A stretch of 64,000 nucleotides of DNA from Rhodanobacter sp. (GTDB taxonomy: Bacteria; Pseudomonadota; Gammaproteobacteria; Xanthomonadales; Rhodanobacteraceae): NCBI GenBank assembly GCA_040371205.1, contig AP031382.1, forward strand, positions 2,601,562-2,665,561. The letters are read 5' to 3'. Under the pieces are notes generated by a model that was not told the origin of the DNA, did not search any database, and worked only from the letters and a program-made list of their open reading frames with translations. The stretch's first letter is position 1. Every line of letters begins with the position of its first letter. The translations under genes and the position numbers were made by a program. Shown here piece after piece: positions 61,353 to 64,000 of the stretch.

Positions 61353-63067
61353 GGATTCAACCGTTCGAGGGTGTTTCGCAGGCTGGCGTTGTGCGGATCG
61401 AGCTTGCGCACGGCTTCGAACACGCGCTGCGCATCACCATGGTCGCCCTGCTTCCACAGCACCTCGCCCAGGTGCACGCCGATGTCGGCGTCCTTGCCGG
61501 ATTGCCACGCGCTGCGCAGCGACTGCGCCGCCTGGTCGAGATGGCCCAACCGGTATTGCACCCAGCCCCACGAGTCGGCGATGGAAGGATCGTTCGGCCG
61601 CGCCGCGCGCGCCTTGGCGATCAGGCGCTCCGCCTCGGGAAGGTCGCGGTCCGCATCGGCCAGGGTGTAGCCGAGCGCATTGCTGGCGTCGATGTCGTCG
61701 GGTCTGAGCTTGAGCAGGCTGCGGAAGTCGCGCACCGCCGGGTCCACCTGCCCGGCGCTGGCATAGGCCAGGCCGCGGTCGTACAGCAGCACGGGATCGT
61801 CCGGCGCCACCTGCAGCGCGTGGTCGAAGGCGTTGATCGCCTGCGGGTAGTTCTGCTCGCGCATGTAGATCTCGGCGTCGAGCTGCCAGGACTGGCGCAG
61901 CTGGGCGGGCTGGTCGAGGTAGTCGATCTGCATCTGGGCGAGCAGCTGGTGCGCATCGGCGCTCTTGCCCTGTGCCTGCAGCAGCACGGCGCTGCGCAGG
62001 TCGGCGTCGAAGGCATGCGGATCGTCGTCGCCGACCTGGTCGTACCAGGACAGCGCCTCGGCGTCGCGATGCTGCATCTCGGCCAGCTGGCCGAGCAGGA
62101 AGGCGTTCTTTTGGCGCACGTCGGGCGCGGCCTGCTGCAACTGGCGGTACAGCGATGCCAGCGTCTTGTCGTCCTTGCCGTGCACGGCAAGCGCGACGCG
62201 CAGCTGCCAGGTGTCGGCATTCTGGGGCCCGTGGTCGAGCAGTCTTGCGGCGGCCGCATAATCGCCGTTGTCGCTGAGCAGGCTGGCGTAGATCAGGCGC
62301 AGGCGCACGTCGCCCGGCATCCTGGCGACGGCCTGCTTGAGCAGGGCAAGCGCGCCCTTGCCGTCGCCGCTGCTGGCCATCAACCGCGCCGTCCAACCGT
62401 AGACTTCGGCATCGTCCGGGAAGCGCGCGACGGCGGCATCCGCGATGCGCCGCGCGTAGGCGTGCCGGCCCAGCTTCTCGCCCAGCTCGCTCATCGCCAG
62501 CCATGCCTGCGGGTCGGCCGGCAGGCGCTGCGGCGTCGCCAGCGCTTCCAGCAACCGCCCAGCCTGCGCCTGGTCGCGTGCGGCCACCAGCACCTGGCCG
62601 AAGCGGCGCCATGCGTTCTTGTCGTGACTGCCGGTGAGCACCTGCAGCTGGCTTTGCGCCTCGGACGTGTCGCCACGGTCCAGCGCCAGTTGCGCGCGCG
62701 CCTGCGCCATGTCCTCCGGCTTGGCGCCCAGCGCTTGCCAGCGATCCAGCGCGCGGCCGGCGGCAGCGTCGTCGTGCACCGCGAGCGCCAGCATCGCGGC
62801 GCGTTCGGCCACCGCCGGGTCGTTGCTGATCGCCATCGCCTTGCCGTAATGCGCCGCGGCGGCCTTCAGGTCGGCATGGCCCAGCGCCATTTCGCCGGCC
62901 ATCAATTGCGCCAGCAGGTCGTGATCCGCGTCCGGCGTCACCACCACCATCCGCGCCAGCGGCTGCGGAGCGGGTACAACCGCCGTGCTGGCGGCCGGCT
63001 TGAGCGGCGCCTGCGCGCAGCCCGCCAAGCCGAGCATCAGGGTGGCGGCTGCCGTAAGATGCCGCAT
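61349..63067 (-). CDS. TPR-repeat lipoprotein
   Basis: A 572-residue tetratricopeptide protein with a lipoprotein signal peptide (LMLGLAGC, Cys17), so probably outer-membrane anchored on the periplasmic side. At least eight degenerate TPRs are readable, the clearest in the C-terminal third (ALQVAPDDPVLLYDRGLAYASAG, and LLKLRPDDIDASNALGYTLA followed by WGWVQYRLGHLDQAAQSLR). It resembles the TPR proteins encoded just before lolB in Xanthomonas and Pseudomonas relatives. The role is unknown; a scaffold for envelope complexes is inference. The last codons overlap lolB by ATGA. MRHLTAAATLML at 63067 was chosen because it gives the signal peptide. Confidence 0.9.
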   Translation of the reverse strand: MRHLTAAATLMLGLAGCAQAPLKPAASTAVVPAPQPLARMVVVTPDADHDLLAQLMAGEMALGHADLKAAAAHYGKAMAISNDPAVAERAAMLALAVHDDAAAGRALDRWQALGAKPEDMAQARAQLALDRGDTSEAQSQLQVLTGSHDKNAWRRFGQVLVAARDQAQAGRLLEALATPQRLPADPQAWLAMSELGEKLGRHAYARRIADAAVARFPDDAEVYGWTARLMASSGDGKGALALLKQAVARMPGDVRLRLIYASLLSDNGDYAAAARLLDHGPQNADTWQLRVALAVHGKDDKTLASLYRQLQQAAPDVRQKNAFLLGQLAEMQHRDAEALSWYDQVGDDDPHAFDADLRSAVLLQAQGKSADAHQLLAQMQIDYLDQPAQLRQSWQLDAEIYMREQNYPQAINAFDHALQVAPDDPVLLYDRGLAYASAGQVDPAVRDFRSLLKLRPDDIDASNALGYTLADADRDLPEAERLIAKARAARPNDPSIADSWGWVQYRLGHLDQAAQSLRSAWQSGKDADIGVHLGEVLWKQGDHGDAQRVFEAVRKLDPHNASLRNTLERLNP

Positions 63068-63214
63068 CTGCTTGAATCTGCAACGCCTGCTTCGCACACT
63101 GACCACCGTCTGTCCGTCACGTCTGCACACACGCCACACCGTGCACGAATCCACGGCGCCTCGACGACAAGCTTAGCCTACGCCGCCTGACCACCGCCGA
63201 ACCTTCGTCACTCC

Positions 63215-64000
63215 ATGCCGCTGATCGCTCTCGGGCTCAACCACCTCACCGCGCCGGTTTCCCTGCGCGAGCAGGTGGCGTTCGACCCCGAGGCCACCGC
63301 CGCCGCCCTGCACGAACTGCAGCGCGAGCCCGGCGTGGAAGAGGCCCTGATCCTGTCCACCTGCAACCGCACCGAGTTGTACGTGGGCGTGGCCGCCGGC
63401 GCCGAACAGCTGCCGCAGGCATGGCTGAGCCACCACCACCGTCTGACTCCCGGCAAGCTGGACGAGTTCCTCTACCGCCACGACGAACAGGACGCCGCGC
63501 GCCACTTGTTCCGCGTCGCCACCGGGCTGGACTCGATGGTGCTGGGCGAGCCGCAGATCCTCGGCCAGGTGAAGGACGCCTACCAGCTCGCGCGCGACGC
63601 GAACGCGCTGAAGGCGCCGCTGGACCGCCTGCTGCAGCACACCTTCGCGGTGGCTAAGCGCGTGCGCACGGAAACCCGCGTCGGCGCGCACACCGTGTCG
63701 GTGGCGTTCACCGCGGTGCGGCTGGCCGAGCAGGTGTTCGCCGACCTGCGCGAGGCCTGCGTGCTGCTGATCGGCGCGGGCGACACCATCGAACTGGCCG
63801 CGCGCCACCTCGCCGACAAGCAGGCGCGCCGGCTGATCGTGGCCAACCGCACGCTGGAAACCGCGCAGGAACTCGCCGGCCGCTACGGCGGCTATGCCAT
63901 CGCGCTGGCCGACCTGCCGCAGCATCTGGCCGAAGCCGACATCGTGATTTCCTCCACCGCCGCGCGCCAGCCCATCGTCACCCGCGCGATGGTGGAACAG
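63215..64000 (+). CDS. hemA: Glutamyl-tRNA reductase, 5' part
   Basis: First enzyme of the C5 tetrapyrrole pathway, reducing Glu-tRNA to glutamate 1-semialdehyde. The visible 262 residues (of about 420) include the catalytic domain with the nucleophile Cys50 in STCNRTELY, the region [27 protein letters not shown] near 104-130, and the start of the NADPH-binding domain ([15 protein letters not shown] near 186). The dimerisation domain lies beyond the window. It is divergent from the TPR gene, with a 147-bp gap in which no convincing promoter was found. hemA opposite the TPR-lolB-ispE-prs cluster is a conserved gammaproteobacterial layout. Confidence 0.96.
   Translation, partial: MPLIALGLNHLTAPVSLREQVAFDPEATAAALHELQREPGVEEALILSTCNRTELYVGVAAGAEQLPQAWLSHHHRLTPGKLDEFLYRHDEQDAARHLFRVATGLDSMVLGEPQILGQVKDAYQLARDANALKAPLDRLLQHTFAVAKRVRTETRVGAHTVSVAFTAVRLAEQVFADLREACVLLIGAGDTIELAARHLADKQARRLIVANRTLETAQELAGRYGGYAIALADLPQHLAEADIVISSTAARQPIVTRAMVEQ

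Overview
The window is a GC-rich bacterial chromosome segment made almost entirely of housekeeping genes. It looks gammaproteobacterial and most like the Xanthomonadales, probably Rhodanobacteraceae. The reasons are the run lolB / ispE / tRNA-Gln / prs / rplY / pth / ychF, a class II DAHP synthase, the amgK-murU recycling pair, and spc/alpha ribosomal operons with no rpmJ between secY and rpsM. The family-level placement is inference. No prophage, insertion sequence, CRISPR array or integrase was seen.

Left part (1-19.8 kb). On the + strand are the 3' end of ettA, pyrF, a TrmH-like RNA methyltransferase, valS, a nitrogen-control pair (P-II protein and ammonium channel) behind a good sigma-54 promoter candidate, and amgK-murU for peptidoglycan sugar recycling. 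A hairpin separates these from convergent - strand genes: the Sec export accessory set yajC-secD-secF with tgt, then two c-type cytochrome genes (diheme and triheme). A + strand periplasmic amidase and a small cysteine-rich protein follow, then - strand dsbB and aroG (class II DAHP synthase), which overlap by ATGA.

Centre (19.8-53.2 kb). One uninterrupted - strand block carries the core gene-expression machinery. In transcription order it reads tRNA-Tyr, tRNA-Gly, tRNA-Thr, tuf, tRNA-Trp, secE-nusG, rplKA, rplJL, rpoBC, rpsL-rpsG-fusA-tuf, the S10 operon (rpsJ to rpsQ), the spc operon (rplN to secY) and the alpha operon (rpsM to rplQ). Promoter candidates were found at the tRNA array, rplK, rpsL, rpsJ, rpsH and rpsM. 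Terminator-like hairpins sit at rplA/rplJ, rpoC/rpsL, rpsG/fusA and tuf/rpsJ, so the block looks punctuated by attenuation rather than being one plain transcript. The two tuf genes appear identical over exactly their coding length.

Right part (53.2-64 kb). Still on the - strand are a hotdog thioesterase, a GNAT acetyltransferase, ychF, pth, rplY, prs, tRNA-Gln, an unusual GNAT-IspE fusion, a membrane GGDEF protein, lolB and a TPR lipoprotein. hemA starts divergently and runs off the end.

No wholly new multi-gene system was found. The most unusual items are the in-frame GNAT-IspE fusion and a dispersed family of short intercistronic hairpins. The hairpin stems vary with compensating changes, the loop is mostly ATCC(T) or TCCN, and an ACT usually follows the stem.
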